Assembly: GCA_022446815.1 (NCBI GenBank) | Contig: JAKVCD010000005.1 | Span: forward strand, 64,522 to 128,521 | Source of the DNA: Planctomycetota bacterium | GTDB taxonomy: Bacteria > Planctomycetota > UBA1135 > GCA-002686595 | Length of the DNA stretch: 64,000 nt | Direction: 5' to 3' | Shown: piece after piece, positions 40,911 to 50,013 of the stretch | How the letters are laid out: each line of letters opens with the position of its first letter | How positions within the stretch are numbered: position 1 is the first letter of the stretch | Position numbers and translations under genes: made by a program | Notes under the pieces: generated by a model | Database searches by the model: none | What the model was told of the DNA's origin: nothing | What the model saw: the letters and a program-made list of their open reading frames with translations, nothing else

Positions 40911-42299
40911 TCAGCCCTGCTTCCCTTGAGAGATGGTGACCTCGGAGGGCTTCAGGGTGTCCTCAACGAAGCGCCTGCGCATGTCTTGGCGGACTTGTTG
41001 GACCATGAGCTCCCAGGCTGGCGCAGGTCGCCGCGAGCTGAGCCACAGGAGGACGCAGCCCTTGGGGGTTCGGGTGGGGCCTAGGAGCCGCTGTTTCGGG
41101 TCCTCTGGCAGCTCCGTGAGTCCTCCCCAGCGATCGAAGGCGGCCGCCACGAGGTCTGAGCGCACCTGCTTATCTAGCTTGGGCATCCAGTGCAGCGCTC
41201 CCTTGGCTAGCTCGCCTTGCGCCTCAGAGCGCGCCTGGCTCACCGCGAGGAACTCCTCCTCGCTCTCCAGGACAGAGAGCATCTGCTGCATGTCTGCCTC
41301 TGCCTTGTCAAAGGTGCGCGGGATGAAGTCGTTTGTGAAGCGCGCCGCGCGCAGGAAGAGCACGCGCACGCCCAGCGCTTCGCCGTAGTTCCCGTCGAAG
41401 TAGTCTCTGTCCGTGTTGTAGGCCGCTCGCAGCCCGTCCTCTCCGTAGACGCGGTCCACATAGAGGCCAGAGAGGGCCGCGATTAAGACCGAGGGGTCCT
41501 TCGCGAGGGAGGCAGGCGTCAGACCTTGAGAGGCCAGCAAGCGCTCGAAGGAGACGCCAGCGTAGCTCGGGTCAGCCTCTGCCTCAGATCTTCGGCGGGC
41601 GACCTCGGCCTCGATCGCGCGCGCGATCTCTGCAGGCGAGAGGTCTGGGAGGCGCCCCCGCACTCGCTTAGCGAGGAGAAGGTGATAGCAGGCCTCCTTG
41701 AGCTCCTCAGGCGGGAGCTGGGAGCGTAGGTGGGCGAGAAACTCCGGGGTTTTGATCTGAATCGGTGGGCAGGTCAAGACGACCCCCCGCTGGAAGGGAG
41801 GCTCTTCTTCTGTGACTCCGCGCTCGGCGATCTCGCCCTCCAACCACGCGCGCTGCTGCTCACCTGTGACGTTTGTGCCCTCGGGGATCCCGACCGAGAG
41901 GCGGGTCAGCTGCTCCTGCAGGACCGCGAGTCGCATGTACTCGTAGAACATCACTTGGTCGACCCCGCTCGCCTTGAGGTAAGCCTCGAGGCTCTCAGCC
42001 TCTCCGCTCCGCTTGACCTGCTCTTCGAGGGTGTCTACGCGTGCCTTCAGCTCTTCTTCTCTCACGCGGACGTCGCGCTCAGCGGCGATCGCGTCGACCA
42101 TGCGGCCCTCGAGGAGGTGCTGGAGGATCTCTCGCCCGCGCGGAGAGCGCCCGTGCCTCAGGATGAGGAGCTCATCCAACTCGAGCTCGGTGAGCTCAGT
42201 CCCGCGCCCTGCCGCGCAGATGGCAGGCTCCTCCACCGAGGGCGCCTGGAGCGGCTGGAAGAGCGCGATGAGGGGCAGGATGAGAGGGGCTAGGCTCAT
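40911..42299 (-). CDS. SurA/PpiC-like peptidyl-prolyl isomerase domain protein, exported
   Basis: A 462-residue protein beginning MSLAPLILPLIALFQPLQA, a probable signal peptide. It has a SurA-N-like helical region (ILQHLLEGRMVDAIAAERDVRVREEELKARV, residues ~55-160), a middle helical repeat, and a C-terminal parvulin-like domain (GVRVLFLRAARFTND, then GALHWMPKLD and GCVLLWLSSRRPAP). A periplasmic folding helper for outer-membrane or secreted proteins is likely, although the parvulin active-site residues look eroded. A TAAGAT hexamer precedes the start by 7 nt. Confidence 0.65.
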   Translation of the reverse strand: MSLAPLILPLIALFQPLQAPSVEEPAICAAGRGTELTELELDELLILRHGRSPRGREILQHLLEGRMVDAIAAERDVRVREEELKARVDTLEEQVKRSGEAESLEAYLKASGVDQVMFYEYMRLAVLQEQLTRLSVGIPEGTNVTGEQQRAWLEGEIAERGVTEEEPPFQRGVVLTCPPIQIKTPEFLAHLRSQLPPEELKEACYHLLLAKRVRGRLPDLSPAEIARAIEAEVARRRSEAEADPSYAGVSFERLLASQGLTPASLAKDPSVLIAALSGLYVDRVYGEDGLRAAYNTDRDYFDGNYGEALGVRVLFLRAARFTNDFIPRTFDKAEADMQQMLSVLESEEEFLAVSQARSEAQGELAKGALHWMPKLDKQVRSDLVAAAFDRWGGLTELPEDPKQRLLGPTRTPKGCVLLWLSSRRPAPAWELMVQQVRQDMRRRFVEDTLKPSEVTISQGKQG

Positions 42300-42306
42300 G
42301 TGAGAG

Positions 42307-42312
42307 ATCTTA
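42307..42312 (-). promoter_or_regulatory. -10-like hexamer TAAGAT placed for a leaderless transcript
   Basis: On the minus strand TAAGAT is followed by 7 nt and the ATG at 42299. There is no Shine-Dalgarno sequence in between. Confidence 0.4.
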
Positions 42313-42421
42313 CGCGGTCTAGACAGCGAGTAGGATCTGGCAACGGACTGATCCGCTATCTTTGCCTCCTAAGACAGGACGCACGTCCATTCAAAGCGGC
42401 CTCGCAACTAGAACAAGACTT

Positions 42422-43039
42422 ATGAAGCACACCACAAAGACCCTCTCTATCGCCACGCCTCTCCTCGCGCTCCTCTGCCTGATGCCCTCGAGCCTCAGGA
42501 CGCCCTCAGCTCCTCAGCCTGCGGCGGCCGAGAGCTACACGGTCGACTTGGTGCACTCGACGCTGCTCTTTAAGGTCAATCACCTCGGGATCTCCAACGC
42601 CTACGGTCGCTTCAACAAGTTCTCGGGCGACATCGAGTGGGCACCTGAGGATCTCGGTGCGACCTCCGTCAGCTTCGAGGTGGATGCCTCGAGCGTCGAC
42701 AGCAACCACGAGGGCCGGGATGACCACCTGCGCGGTCCCGACTTCTTCAGCGTGAAGGAGTTCCCGACCTGGAGCTTCACCTCGAAGGAGGTCAAGTCAC
42801 TCGGTGAGGATCGCTACTCCGTCACAGGCGAGATCACGGTGCGGGGTAAGACCCAAGAGCTCAGCTTTGAGATGGGGAAGACCGGTGAGGGGGAGTCTGA
42901 GCGCTTCGGAAAGAAGGTCGGCTTCGAGGCGATGTTCACGGTCAAGCGGTCAGAGTTTGGAATGAGCTACGCGACCCCGGGGATCGGTGATGAGGTCCAC
43001 GTGACGCTCAGCATCGAGGCCAACCTGGCCAAGGACTAA
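42422..43039 (+). CDS. YceI family periplasmic protein
   Basis: A 205-residue protein from ATG 42422 with an N-terminal signal peptide (TKTLSIATPLLALLCLMPSS). The lipocalin-like YceI domain follows: ESYTVDLVHSTLLFKVNHLGISNAYGRF, then SVDSNHEGRDDHLRGPDFFSVKEFPTWSF. The family binds isoprenoid or fatty-acid chains in the periplasm. A TAGAAC hexamer 7 nt upstream weakly resembles the leaderless motif. The membrane gene downstream starts 20 nt after the stop. Confidence 0.93.
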   Translation: MKHTTKTLSIATPLLALLCLMPSSLRTPSAPQPAAAESYTVDLVHSTLLFKVNHLGISNAYGRFNKFSGDIEWAPEDLGATSVSFEVDASSVDSNHEGRDDHLRGPDFFSVKEFPTWSFTSKEVKSLGEDRYSVTGEITVRGKTQELSFEMGKTGEGESERFGKKVGFEAMFTVKRSEFGMSYATPGIGDEVHVTLSIEANLAKD

Positions 43040-43059
43040 CGCTGGACCTCATCAGGGAG

Positions 43060-43869
43060 GTGATCTTGCCTGCGCTCGCGCCGGCGTTTGTCGGTGGCGC
43101 GGTGATGCTCTGCGCGCGGCGCGTGGGCGCCGTGCTGGCGTCGCTTGCGGGCTCCTTGGGGTACCTCGCTGCGCATGTCGCGCTGCTAGGGCTGCCCGAG
43201 CTCTCACCCGTCGCAGCGGTCGAGCGACTGCCGTACGTCTTGCTGGGCATCGGCGTGGTCGTCGCTCTCTGCGGGGCCCGTACGAGCGCCCTCGCCGACG
43301 CCGCCCTCTTGAGCGCTTGTCTCGGCGCCTCTTGGTGGCTGACCGAGAGCGCCCGGGCTAACGAGCTCGCAGGGACTCCCGGAGTGTTGGTGCTTGGTGG
43401 GCTAGCCCTAGTCGGCTTCGGCACAAGCCAGCTCCTCGGAGCGGTCTCAAGGGCCGGCGAGGCGTGGGTAGCGCCGCTCCTCGTCGCTGTCCTCGCCCTC
43501 GCCCTCGCCCCGGCGCTCATCATGGGGCGGTCTGGCTCCCTCGCGCAGCTCGCAGGCGCCCTCTGCGCCGCCTCCTCCGCGGCAGCGGTGCTCTGCTGGC
43601 GTGGGAGTTCAAAGGAGGAGGGGATGATGATGGCGAGGGGCGTGGCCCCGGCGCTCTCCCTCCTCGCCGTCTGCGGCGCCCTCTACGCGTACTTGGACCC
43701 GTGGGCTGCTGCTTGTCTGGCACTCGCGCCGCTGCTCTCTGGCTTCGGCTTGCGCAAGGATGAGGAGTGGTCCTTGAGCCGCGGCTTCATCGCTAGCTCG
43801 CTGTGTGCGCTGCTCGGGCTCTGGCTCGCCTACCAGGGGATGCCTGCTCCTTCCCCCTACGACTATTAA
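43060..43869 (+). CDS. Polytopic membrane protein, unknown
   Basis: A 269-residue Ala/Leu-rich protein from GTG 43060 with about eight predicted membrane segments (for instance YVLLGIGVVVAL, LLVAVLALALAPALIM). It has a charged loop SSKEEGMMMARG and ends APSPYDY. No conserved motif is visible. It follows YceI by 20 nt and overlaps the convergent MATE gene by 4 nt. The start is uncertain, because no clear ribosome site separates it from YceI. Confidence 0.6.
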   Translation: MILPALAPAFVGGAVMLCARRVGAVLASLAGSLGYLAAHVALLGLPELSPVAAVERLPYVLLGIGVVVALCGARTSALADAALLSACLGASWWLTESARANELAGTPGVLVLGGLALVGFGTSQLLGAVSRAGEAWVAPLLVAVLALALAPALIMGRSGSLAQLAGALCAASSAAAVLCWRGSSKEEGMMMARGVAPALSLLAVCGALYAYLDPWAAACLALAPLLSGFGLRKDEEWSLSRGFIASSLCALLGLWLAYQGMPAPSPYDY

Positions 43870-45230
43870 GCGCCGCTCGCGCTCGCTAAGTCTCGGGTCG
43901 CCAAGGCCGGGCCCCGGCGCTTGAGGTAGATGCAGACTCCGACAGCGACGAAGAAGAGGCTCACAGCCAGACCCCACCAGATCCCTGGCAAGCCGTGCCC
44001 GAGGTGGAAGGCGAGATACCAGCTGAGTGGCAGCCCGATCCCGTAGTAGCCGAAGAAGTTGAGCCAAGCGATGGCCTTAGGGGTGGCCATGCCGCGGAGG
44101 ATTCCGCCGCCGATCACTTGGAGGCCGTCGAAGACCTGGAAGGCAGCCGCGATGGGGAGGATCAGCGCCGCCAGCATGGCTACTTCAGGCTCTGCGCCGT
44201 AGAGCGCAGGGAGCTGGTGGCGTAACAAGACGAACAGGCCAGCGAAGCAGGCCATGGCGCTCGCGCCCATACCTAAGGCGGTCCATGCGGAGCGCTGCGC
44301 GTCCTCTGGACGTTTGGCGCCGATGAGGTTTCCGACCCGTGTCGAGGCCGCGATCGCTACACCGAGCGGGACCATGAAGGTGATAGAGCACAGGTTGAGG
44401 ACGACTGTGTGAGCCGCTAGAGAGGTGATGGACAGCAGGCCCGAGGCGAAGGTGGAGAATTGGAAGGCGAAGATCTCAAGCCCGAGCTGAGCGGCGATGG
44501 GGAAGCCGATCAACAGGACCCGCGCGAAGCCCTGCAGCTTGAGCGCATCGAGTGACCAGCCGGTCCAGCCGCCGCGTCCGAGTCTCGCGCTCTTGATGAT
44601 CATGAGCAGGGCAGCGAGCATCGCCCATGAGGTGCAGCTCGTCGCGATGCCAGCGCCCTGCACGCCGAGCTCTGGCAGGCCTAGATTTCCGAAGATGAGG
44701 CCGTAGTTCGCGACCGCGTTCACCACGTTCCCGACGAGCGCTGTCATCAGCGCCGGTCGTACGATGCCGCGCCCTTGCAGCCAAGCCCTAAGCGTGGCGA
44801 AGACGTAGAAGGGCAGCATGCCTGGGATCCGGGCGGTGGCATAAGCCTGCGCGCGCTCAAAGAGGACGGGGTCCTGTCGGATGAGCTCGAGGAGCTCTGC
44901 GGTCCAGAGCGCGAGGGGCGTGGCGAGGAGCGCGGCGACGCCGGCCAAGATCAGCCCACGCTGCAGCGCGAGGGACACTCCGCGCTTGTCGTGTGCGCCG
45001 TGCGCTTGGCTCACGAGCGGATCGATCCCAAACAAGAAGCCTTGCAGTACGAGCTGACAGCCGGTGATCCAAGAGTTCGCCAGCGCCGCGGCTCCGAGGG
45101 CCTCTTTGCCGACGTGGCCGAGCATCAACATGTCCACGACGCCCATCGCCATGAGGGCGAGCTGAGTGACGGCGACCGGGACAGCGAGCCGGGTCAGGAC
45201 CGAGAGTTCACGGCGGAGGGGGGTGGACAT
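43866..45230 (-). CDS. MATE family efflux transporter
   Basis: A 454-residue protein from ATG 45230 (GTG 45236 is possible). It has 12 membrane segments in two homologous halves. VDMLMLGHVGKEALGAAALAN and GFLFGIDPLVSQAHGAHD in the first half, and PLGVAIAASTRVGNLIGA in the second, are NorM/DinF-type MATE signatures. It would export cationic compounds by Na+ or H+ antiport. It is separate in type from the MOP protein at 6766. Confidence 0.9.
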   Translation of the reverse strand: MSTPLRRELSVLTRLAVPVAVTQLALMAMGVVDMLMLGHVGKEALGAAALANSWITGCQLVLQGFLFGIDPLVSQAHGAHDKRGVSLALQRGLILAGVAALLATPLALWTAELLELIRQDPVLFERAQAYATARIPGMLPFYVFATLRAWLQGRGIVRPALMTALVGNVVNAVANYGLIFGNLGLPELGVQGAGIATSCTSWAMLAALLMIIKSARLGRGGWTGWSLDALKLQGFARVLLIGFPIAAQLGLEIFAFQFSTFASGLLSITSLAAHTVVLNLCSITFMVPLGVAIAASTRVGNLIGAKRPEDAQRSAWTALGMGASAMACFAGLFVLLRHQLPALYGAEPEVAMLAALILPIAAAFQVFDGLQVIGGGILRGMATPKAIAWLNFFGYYGIGLPLSWYLAFHLGHGLPGIWWGLAVSLFFVAVGVCIYLKRRGPALATRDLASASGA

Positions 45231-45299
45231 GGTCACGCGCCGGGCGAAGCGGCCTCGGCATAGCGCGGAGATCCTACGCCGTAGCGGCGCGCGAGGGGG

Positions 45300-46607
45300 T
45301 TAGTCTTCGAGCTCGAAGTAGAGCTCCCCTGCCTGAACGCGAACGCGCACCATTTGATCCGCGCAGGGCTGCTCGGAGAGGAGCAGGGCAGCCAGCCTAG
45401 GCTCGACCTCGCGCTGGATGACGTGCCTGATCTCGCGGGCGCCGTTCTCCGGGTTGAAGCCTCGCTCTGTGACCCAGCGCGCGACCGAGGGCGTGAAGGC
45501 CACGATGGTGCCGGTCCTGCGAGCGCGGACAGCGAGGTCCGCGAGGCGCGCTTGGGCGATGCGGCGCGCGGTGTCTTGGTCGAGGTCCTCGAAGAGCACG
45601 GTCTCATCCACTCGCCCGAGGAACTCAGGGGTGAAGGACTCGCGCAGCGCAGACTGGGTGAGCTCAAGGCGGCTCTCCCTCGTCACAGGGCTGCTGCGAT
45701 CGAAGCCTACTGCGCGCGCTGCGGCTTGGACGTCTTGTGCGCCTGCGTTCGAAGTGAGGATGATGATCGCGCGCTCAAAGCTCACGCGCTGGCCGCGGCC
45801 GTCGGTGAGCGCGCCCTCCTCTAAGACTTGCAAGAGGAGGTTGTGCATGCGGGGGTGAGCCTTCTCGATCTCGTCGAAGAGGACCACCGACTCTGGGTTG
45901 GCTTGGATAGCCTCAGTGAGTTGGCCGCCAGACTCATGCCCGACGTAGCCTGGCGGTGCGCCTGTGAGCTTGCTGGCTTCGTGCGGCAGGCCCATCTCGG
46001 AGCAGTCGATTCGTATGAGTCCGTTGTGGGACTCCGTCCCGTAGAGCTCGCGACTGAGCGTGCGAGCGAGCTCGGTCTTGCCAGTGCCGGTGCGACCGAC
46101 GAAGAGGAAGCAGCCCAAGGGCCTCCCCTCGGTGGAGAGCCCGACGGATGCCTTCGCTACGGACTGCGAGAGCGCGGTGACAGCCTCATCCTGTCCAAAG
46201 ACTTGGCGCAGGAGGCGACCTTCGAGGCTGCGCTGTTTAGAGCGCAGGCGCTTCAGAAAGTCTGTGTAGGAGTCGGTATCAGGTTGGAGGGCAGTGGATG
46301 TGCCTCCAGATGTGGAGGTGATAGAGACTTTGTGGATCGCGAGCTGCGGATTCACATCGACGCAGAGCTGGTAGAGGAGATCCTCAGCGAGGAGCGGGTC
46401 TTCAGGGAAGAGCGTCGAGATCCGGTCACCCGGGTCCGTGTCAAACTCCGGCAGGCAGGTTGAGAGGACGAGCTGTCTGTAGGTGCTACGGTCGAGGCTC
46501 TTCGGCGAGTTGAGTTCGAGGCCGTCGCCACCAAGCTCACGCACCTCCACGAAGGAGTCGGCAAGCTCGAAGTAGCGGTGGACAGTGCGGGGTTGGAACG
46601 GCTTCAC
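45300..46607 (-). CDS. Single-module Clp/Hsp100-like AAA+ ATPase
   Basis: A 435-residue protein from GTG 46607. Residues 1-130 match no known Clp N-domain. Then the AAA_2 module: VFGQDEAV, Walker A GRTGTGKT (171-178), PPGYVGHESGGQLTEAI (pore-loop GYVG), VVLFDEIEKAH (Walker B), LTDGRGQRVSFERAIIILTSNAG (sensor 1), FTPEFLGRVDE and a ClpB D2-small domain with ENGAREIRHVI (sensor 2). Only one AAA ring is present, unlike ClpA/ClpB, and no ClpP-binding IGF loop is evident. It may unfold a specific partner. It is divergent from the Ser/Thr kinase. Confidence 0.82.
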   Translation of the reverse strand: MKPFQPRTVHRYFELADSFVEVRELGGDGLELNSPKSLDRSTYRQLVLSTCLPEFDTDPGDRISTLFPEDPLLAEDLLYQLCVDVNPQLAIHKVSITSTSGGTSTALQPDTDSYTDFLKRLRSKQRSLEGRLLRQVFGQDEAVTALSQSVAKASVGLSTEGRPLGCFLFVGRTGTGKTELARTLSRELYGTESHNGLIRIDCSEMGLPHEASKLTGAPPGYVGHESGGQLTEAIQANPESVVLFDEIEKAHPRMHNLLLQVLEEGALTDGRGQRVSFERAIIILTSNAGAQDVQAAARAVGFDRSSPVTRESRLELTQSALRESFTPEFLGRVDETVLFEDLDQDTARRIAQARLADLAVRARRTGTIVAFTPSVARWVTERGFNPENGAREIRHVIQREVEPRLAALLLSEQPCADQMVRVRVQAGELYFELED

Positions 46608-46764
46608 GGGGAGAGGAGGTCTGTGGTGGCTTCCTTCCTTCTCGGAATCCCTACCCTCTGAACTTGATGCCTTGGGGCCTTCTTGAGCCCTTGTGGTGGT
46701 CCAACTTGGGTCTAGGATCGGGTAATCTCAGGCCCCTGCGGGTGCCGCAGGGAGCTCTCTAGCG

Positions 46765-47844
46765 ATGTCCACTCAAGACGACATTCAGTTTCTCGCCAAG
46801 CTGGTTCATAACGGCCACCTAAAGCAGGAAGACGCAAAAAGGCTCTTGCCGAGTTTGCAGAGCGGAGAGGGCTTGGATGCGCTCTTGGTGCAGGTCCTGG
46901 ATTGGGACTCTCGCGAGGTCGAGCGGCTGCGTCGAACCAATGCGGGCGAGATCCCGGAGGTCCCTGGCTACCAAATCTTGGGCAATTTGGGCACGGGCGG
47001 GACCGCCGACGTCTGGCGAGCGAAGGAGAAGAAGACGGGTAAGACCTACGCGCTGAAGTTTCTGAAGCCCGCGGCGCAGGCCATCCCAGCGACCCTGAAG
47101 GGCTTCATCTACGAGGCCAAGCTCCTGAAGGAGCTCTCCCACGAGGGCCTTGTGGGCTGCGAGGGGGTCGCGAAGTACGAGCTCTTGAGCGGTGCTGGGA
47201 AGTTCGCCTACTTCAGCAAGCTCGAGCTCATTGAGGGGTCGACCCTGCAAGAGGTCCTAGACAGCGGCAGCCCCTTCAAGGAGAGCGACGCCCTGAGGAT
47301 CATCCTCCAAGTCGCGGAGGTCTTGCGCTACCTCTCAAGCGAGCAGATCGTCCACCGTGACGTGAAGCCTGCCAACGTGATGTTCACGAGTGATCACAGC
47401 GTGAAGTTGATTGACCTAGGGTTCGCGGCAGAGGACGGCTCGCAGGCCTCGGCTGAGGGTATGGCTGCGGGGACGAAGGAGTACCTCTCGCCAGAGCAGG
47501 CGCTCGGCGGCGCCTCAGCGGACGAGCGCTCGGACATCTACAGCCTCGGGGTGACGCTCTTTCAGCTCGTGCTAGGTCGCTTGCCTTTCGAAGAGAGCGA
47601 TGACCAAGACCTCTTGCGGGCGCACATCATGGATAAGCTCTCCTCGCCAGAGCTGAAGACCCAAGGCTTCTCGCCCCACCTCCAGTACTTCATCCAGAAG
47701 ATGATGACCAAGAAGATGGAGGATCGATATCAGGGCTTCGGTGAGCTCATCGAGGCGGTGAAGGCTCAGCTCACAGGCTTCGAGCGCCTCGACTACTCCA
47801 AGCCCTCGCCCAAGGGGCCGGTCCGTCGCCCGCGGAAGCGCTGA
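46765..47844 (+). CDS. Serine/threonine protein kinase, cytoplasmic
   Basis: A 359-residue Hanks-type kinase. A ~65-residue N-terminal helical domain precedes the glycine loop LGTGGTADVW. Lys98 is in YALKF, the catalytic loop HRDVKPANV has Asp199, and IDLGF (Asp217) replaces the usual DFG. GTKEYLSPEQ is the activation-segment end. No membrane segment or PASTA repeats follow, and the tail is basic (GPVRRPRKR). It differs from most planctomycete kinases, which are membrane-bound. It shares a promoter region with the AAA+ gene. Confidence 0.93.
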   Translation: MSTQDDIQFLAKLVHNGHLKQEDAKRLLPSLQSGEGLDALLVQVLDWDSREVERLRRTNAGEIPEVPGYQILGNLGTGGTADVWRAKEKKTGKTYALKFLKPAAQAIPATLKGFIYEAKLLKELSHEGLVGCEGVAKYELLSGAGKFAYFSKLELIEGSTLQEVLDSGSPFKESDALRIILQVAEVLRYLSSEQIVHRDVKPANVMFTSDHSVKLIDLGFAAEDGSQASAEGMAAGTKEYLSPEQALGGASADERSDIYSLGVTLFQLVLGRLPFEESDDQDLLRAHIMDKLSSPELKTQGFSPHLQYFIQKMMTKKMEDRYQGFGELIEAVKAQLTGFERLDYSKPSPKGPVRRPRKR

Positions 47845-47847
47845 GCG

Positions 47848-48678
47848 ATGACGTATCACGAGACGGACCCCGGCCTAGAAGGGGTAGTGCCCTTCACCTT
47901 TGACTGTCACCGGTGTGGGCACTGCTGCTCCGGCGGTAGCGGCTTCGTCTGGTTAGAGGAGGGAGAGCTAGGTGACCTCGCGAGTGCAGCTGGGATGGAG
48001 GAGCAGGCCTTTGTCGATCGCTACGTGAGGCGAACCCCGGATCCACGGACGGGCGAGCTGCGCTTGAGCCTCCTAGAAGAGGGTGGGCGCTGCGCTTTGC
48101 TGGTCGGTGCGAACGAGTGCTCGGTTTACACCTCTCGACCCAAGCACTGCAGTCAGTTTCCTTACTGGCCGAGCGTCTTGAGTGAGCCCGAGGCCTTTGA
48201 GGCGGCGAGAGAGACTTGCCCGGGGATCGCTGTGGAGGTGCCAGAGGAGGTCAAGGCACGCGCCTTTGCGGCCCTCGAGGCCCTCTATGCGGAGGTGGAT
48301 GCCTTCGTGGAGCGGGCACGCCCTGTCTGTATTCAGCGCGGGGTCTGCTGTCGCTTCGAGGAGGCGGGGCATGAGCTCTTCGCGACCGCCCTCGAGGCAG
48401 ACTATGCGGCAGCGCACGCTCCTCTGGCCGAATCGCCTGAGGAGTCAGGGCGCTGCCCCTATCACTCTGGAGGCAAGTGCACCGCCCGCGCGGCGCGCGC
48501 GCTCGGCTGCAGGACCTACTTTTGTGACAAAAACACTGAGGGAGTCTTGGCCGAGGCACACGAGCACTTCCTCGCACGGGTACGTGGGATTGAGCGGGAG
48601 ACTGGCTACCCTGCGGCCTACGGCCGCTTCCCCGCGCTCTTGGCTGCCCGTGGAGTCGGTGCGGAGGGAGGGCAGTGA
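47848..48678 (+). CDS. YkgJ-family cysteine-cluster protein with two clusters
   Basis: A 276-residue protein. The first half has FDCHRCGHCCSGGSGFVWL, later NECSVYTSRPKHCSQFPYWP. The second half repeats the plan with CIQRGVCCRFEEAGHELF, GRCPYHSGGKC and CRTYFC. Each half gives the Cys-x2-Cys-x2-CC-type metal cluster of YkgJ (CxxCxxCC), so this looks like an internal duplication or fusion. The family is thought to bind zinc or iron-sulfur; function unknown. It follows the kinase by 3 nt and overlaps the next gene (GTGA). Confidence 0.82.
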   Translation: MTYHETDPGLEGVVPFTFDCHRCGHCCSGGSGFVWLEEGELGDLASAAGMEEQAFVDRYVRRTPDPRTGELRLSLLEEGGRCALLVGANECSVYTSRPKHCSQFPYWPSVLSEPEAFEAARETCPGIAVEVPEEVKARAFAALEALYAEVDAFVERARPVCIQRGVCCRFEEAGHELFATALEADYAAAHAPLAESPEESGRCPYHSGGKCTARAARALGCRTYFCDKNTEGVLAEAHEHFLARVRGIERETGYPAAYGRFPALLAARGVGAEGGQ

Positions 48679-49844
48679 GCGGCCTGCGCGCTTGGGGCCT
48701 TGCTCTGCTCCTGCTCGGGGCAGGGGTCGCTTGGCGGCTCTGGCCACGGGAGGTTGCGCCGCCCGCCCTCCCCCCGGAGGTCACGCCTCCCGTCATTGAG
48801 CGTGGCGTCCGACGTGCTGCGGTCGCTCCGCCAGCACAGCGCGTTGAGGATGTGTGGACTCAGAAGAACAGGCGCGCAATCGAGCTGTTGGAGGCGGGTG
48901 ATCTTGAGGCCGCGGTCGAGCTCTTCGCAGAGTGCGTCGCAGGAGACCCAGCAGAGGGCGTCTTCCGTGGCAACCTCGCCGAGGCCCTAGCGCGCCTCGC
49001 GCGCGCTGAGTACGAAGATGTGGAGACCAGACCCGAGGCGATCGAGCACCTCACTCGAGCAGTGGAGCTAGCGCCCGAGCGCGATCAGCTCACCGAGCTG
49101 CTCGCGCGCTGGAGAGCTGAAGCTGCTGTCGAGGGGAACTTTTGGACTGATCGCTCACTCCACTTTCGGCTCTCGTATGACGGCGACAGAGGAGAGCTTT
49201 TGGAGGGTGGCTATGACCTGGTGCTGCGTACGCTTGAAGACGCCTACGGTGAGTTCGCAGACCTCTTCGGCGTGCGTCCCGCCGAAGGCGACGCTCCTCC
49301 TATTGAAGTCGTTCTCTTGGAGCGCGAAGAGTTCAGCGAGCTGACCGGGTTGGGGCATTGGGCTGGCGGCGCATACGACGGCCGCATCCGAGTCCCGGTC
49401 GTCGACCTCTCTAAGGAGGAGCGCCAGCTCGTGCGGGTCCTTCGGCATGAGCTTGTGCACGCCTTCGTCCAGGAGGCCGGTGGACGCGGCGTCGCAGGAT
49501 GGCTCAACGAGGGGATCGCTGAGTACTTGGAGCAGCCTGCGGGCGCTGCGCGCGAGGCAGCGGTCCGTGAGGCGCGCGCGCTCGCGGCAGAGCTAAAGCT
49601 CCGCTCTCTTGATGAGCTTGGTGGAACCCTCGCCTCACTTGGGAGCGTGGAGGAGATCCGCGCGGCCTACGTCCAATCTCTGGCATTCGTAGGGTGGATC
49701 GAGCATTGGTATGGAGAGCAGGTGCTGTTCCATATGGTCAGCGGCTGCAGCAAGGGAGTGAGCCTAGAGGCGAGCTTCGAGGCTCACACCCGCGTGCCCT
49801 TGGCTAGCGCCCTCGAGGACCTCTCCCTCGACCTCAAGCGCTGA
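48675..49844 (+). CDS. Membrane-anchored TPR-plus-gluzincin peptidase (Peptidase_MA-like)
   Basis: A 389-residue protein from GTG 48675. MSGLRAWGLALLLLGAGVAW is an anchor, and TPR-like helices follow at ~60-150 (AIELLEAGDLEAAVELFAECVAGDPA). The C-terminal half has RHELVHAFV (HExxH) and WLNEGIAEYLE with the third zinc ligand in NExxAEY, the gluzincin pattern. The active domain is probably outside the cytoplasm. It completes a kinase, YkgJ, peptidase operon of three overlapping genes. Confidence 0.82.
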   Translation: MSGLRAWGLALLLLGAGVAWRLWPREVAPPALPPEVTPPVIERGVRRAAVAPPAQRVEDVWTQKNRRAIELLEAGDLEAAVELFAECVAGDPAEGVFRGNLAEALARLARAEYEDVETRPEAIEHLTRAVELAPERDQLTELLARWRAEAAVEGNFWTDRSLHFRLSYDGDRGELLEGGYDLVLRTLEDAYGEFADLFGVRPAEGDAPPIEVVLLEREEFSELTGLGHWAGGAYDGRIRVPVVDLSKEERQLVRVLRHELVHAFVQEAGGRGVAGWLNEGIAEYLEQPAGAAREAAVREARALAAELKLRSLDELGGTLASLGSVEEIRAAYVQSLAFVGWIEHWYGEQVLFHMVSGCSKGVSLEASFEAHTRVPLASALEDLSLDLKR

Positions 49845-49857
49845 GCACAAATGGAAC

Positions 49858-49889
49858 GGGCGGCCGTCGCTCGAGAGCGGCGGCCGCCC
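49858..49889. terminator. Strong GC-rich hairpin after the peptidase operon
   Basis: GGGCGGCCGTCGCTC (49858-49872) and GAGCGGCGGCCGCCC (49875-49889) pair with one mismatch around a 2-nt loop. It starts 13 nt after the stop at 49844. No T-run follows on either strand, so it may block or pause rather than terminate intrinsically. Confidence 0.5.
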
Positions 49890-49932
49890 AGAAGGCTCCA
49901 CACACAAGAAAGTCCCCCAGCGGCATTTGGAG

Positions 49933-50013
49933 AGACGGCGAACCGTCTATCCGGATCCGCTGGCCGGATTCGGTTGGGGCTTCGGCTCCTTGATTAGGAG
50001 CGTCCGAAGGCCC
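49933..50013. ncRNA. Cluster of RNA-like stem-loops (structured RNA candidate)
   Basis: AGACGG/CCGTCT (49933-49948) closes a CGAA loop, TTCG on the other strand. ATCCGG/CCGGAT (49949-49969) follows with no gap. At 49977-50013, GGG+CTTCGG+CTCC pairs with GGAG+CCGAAG+CCC with two bulges. It lies in a region with no recognised long coding gene. Strand and function are unknown, and it overlaps the end of the small minus-strand frame at 49994-50095. Confidence 0.25.

Noticed and set aside
49858-49889. A confident intrinsic terminator
   Set aside because: The stem is strong but neither strand has a T-run after it, so it is kept only as a candidate.
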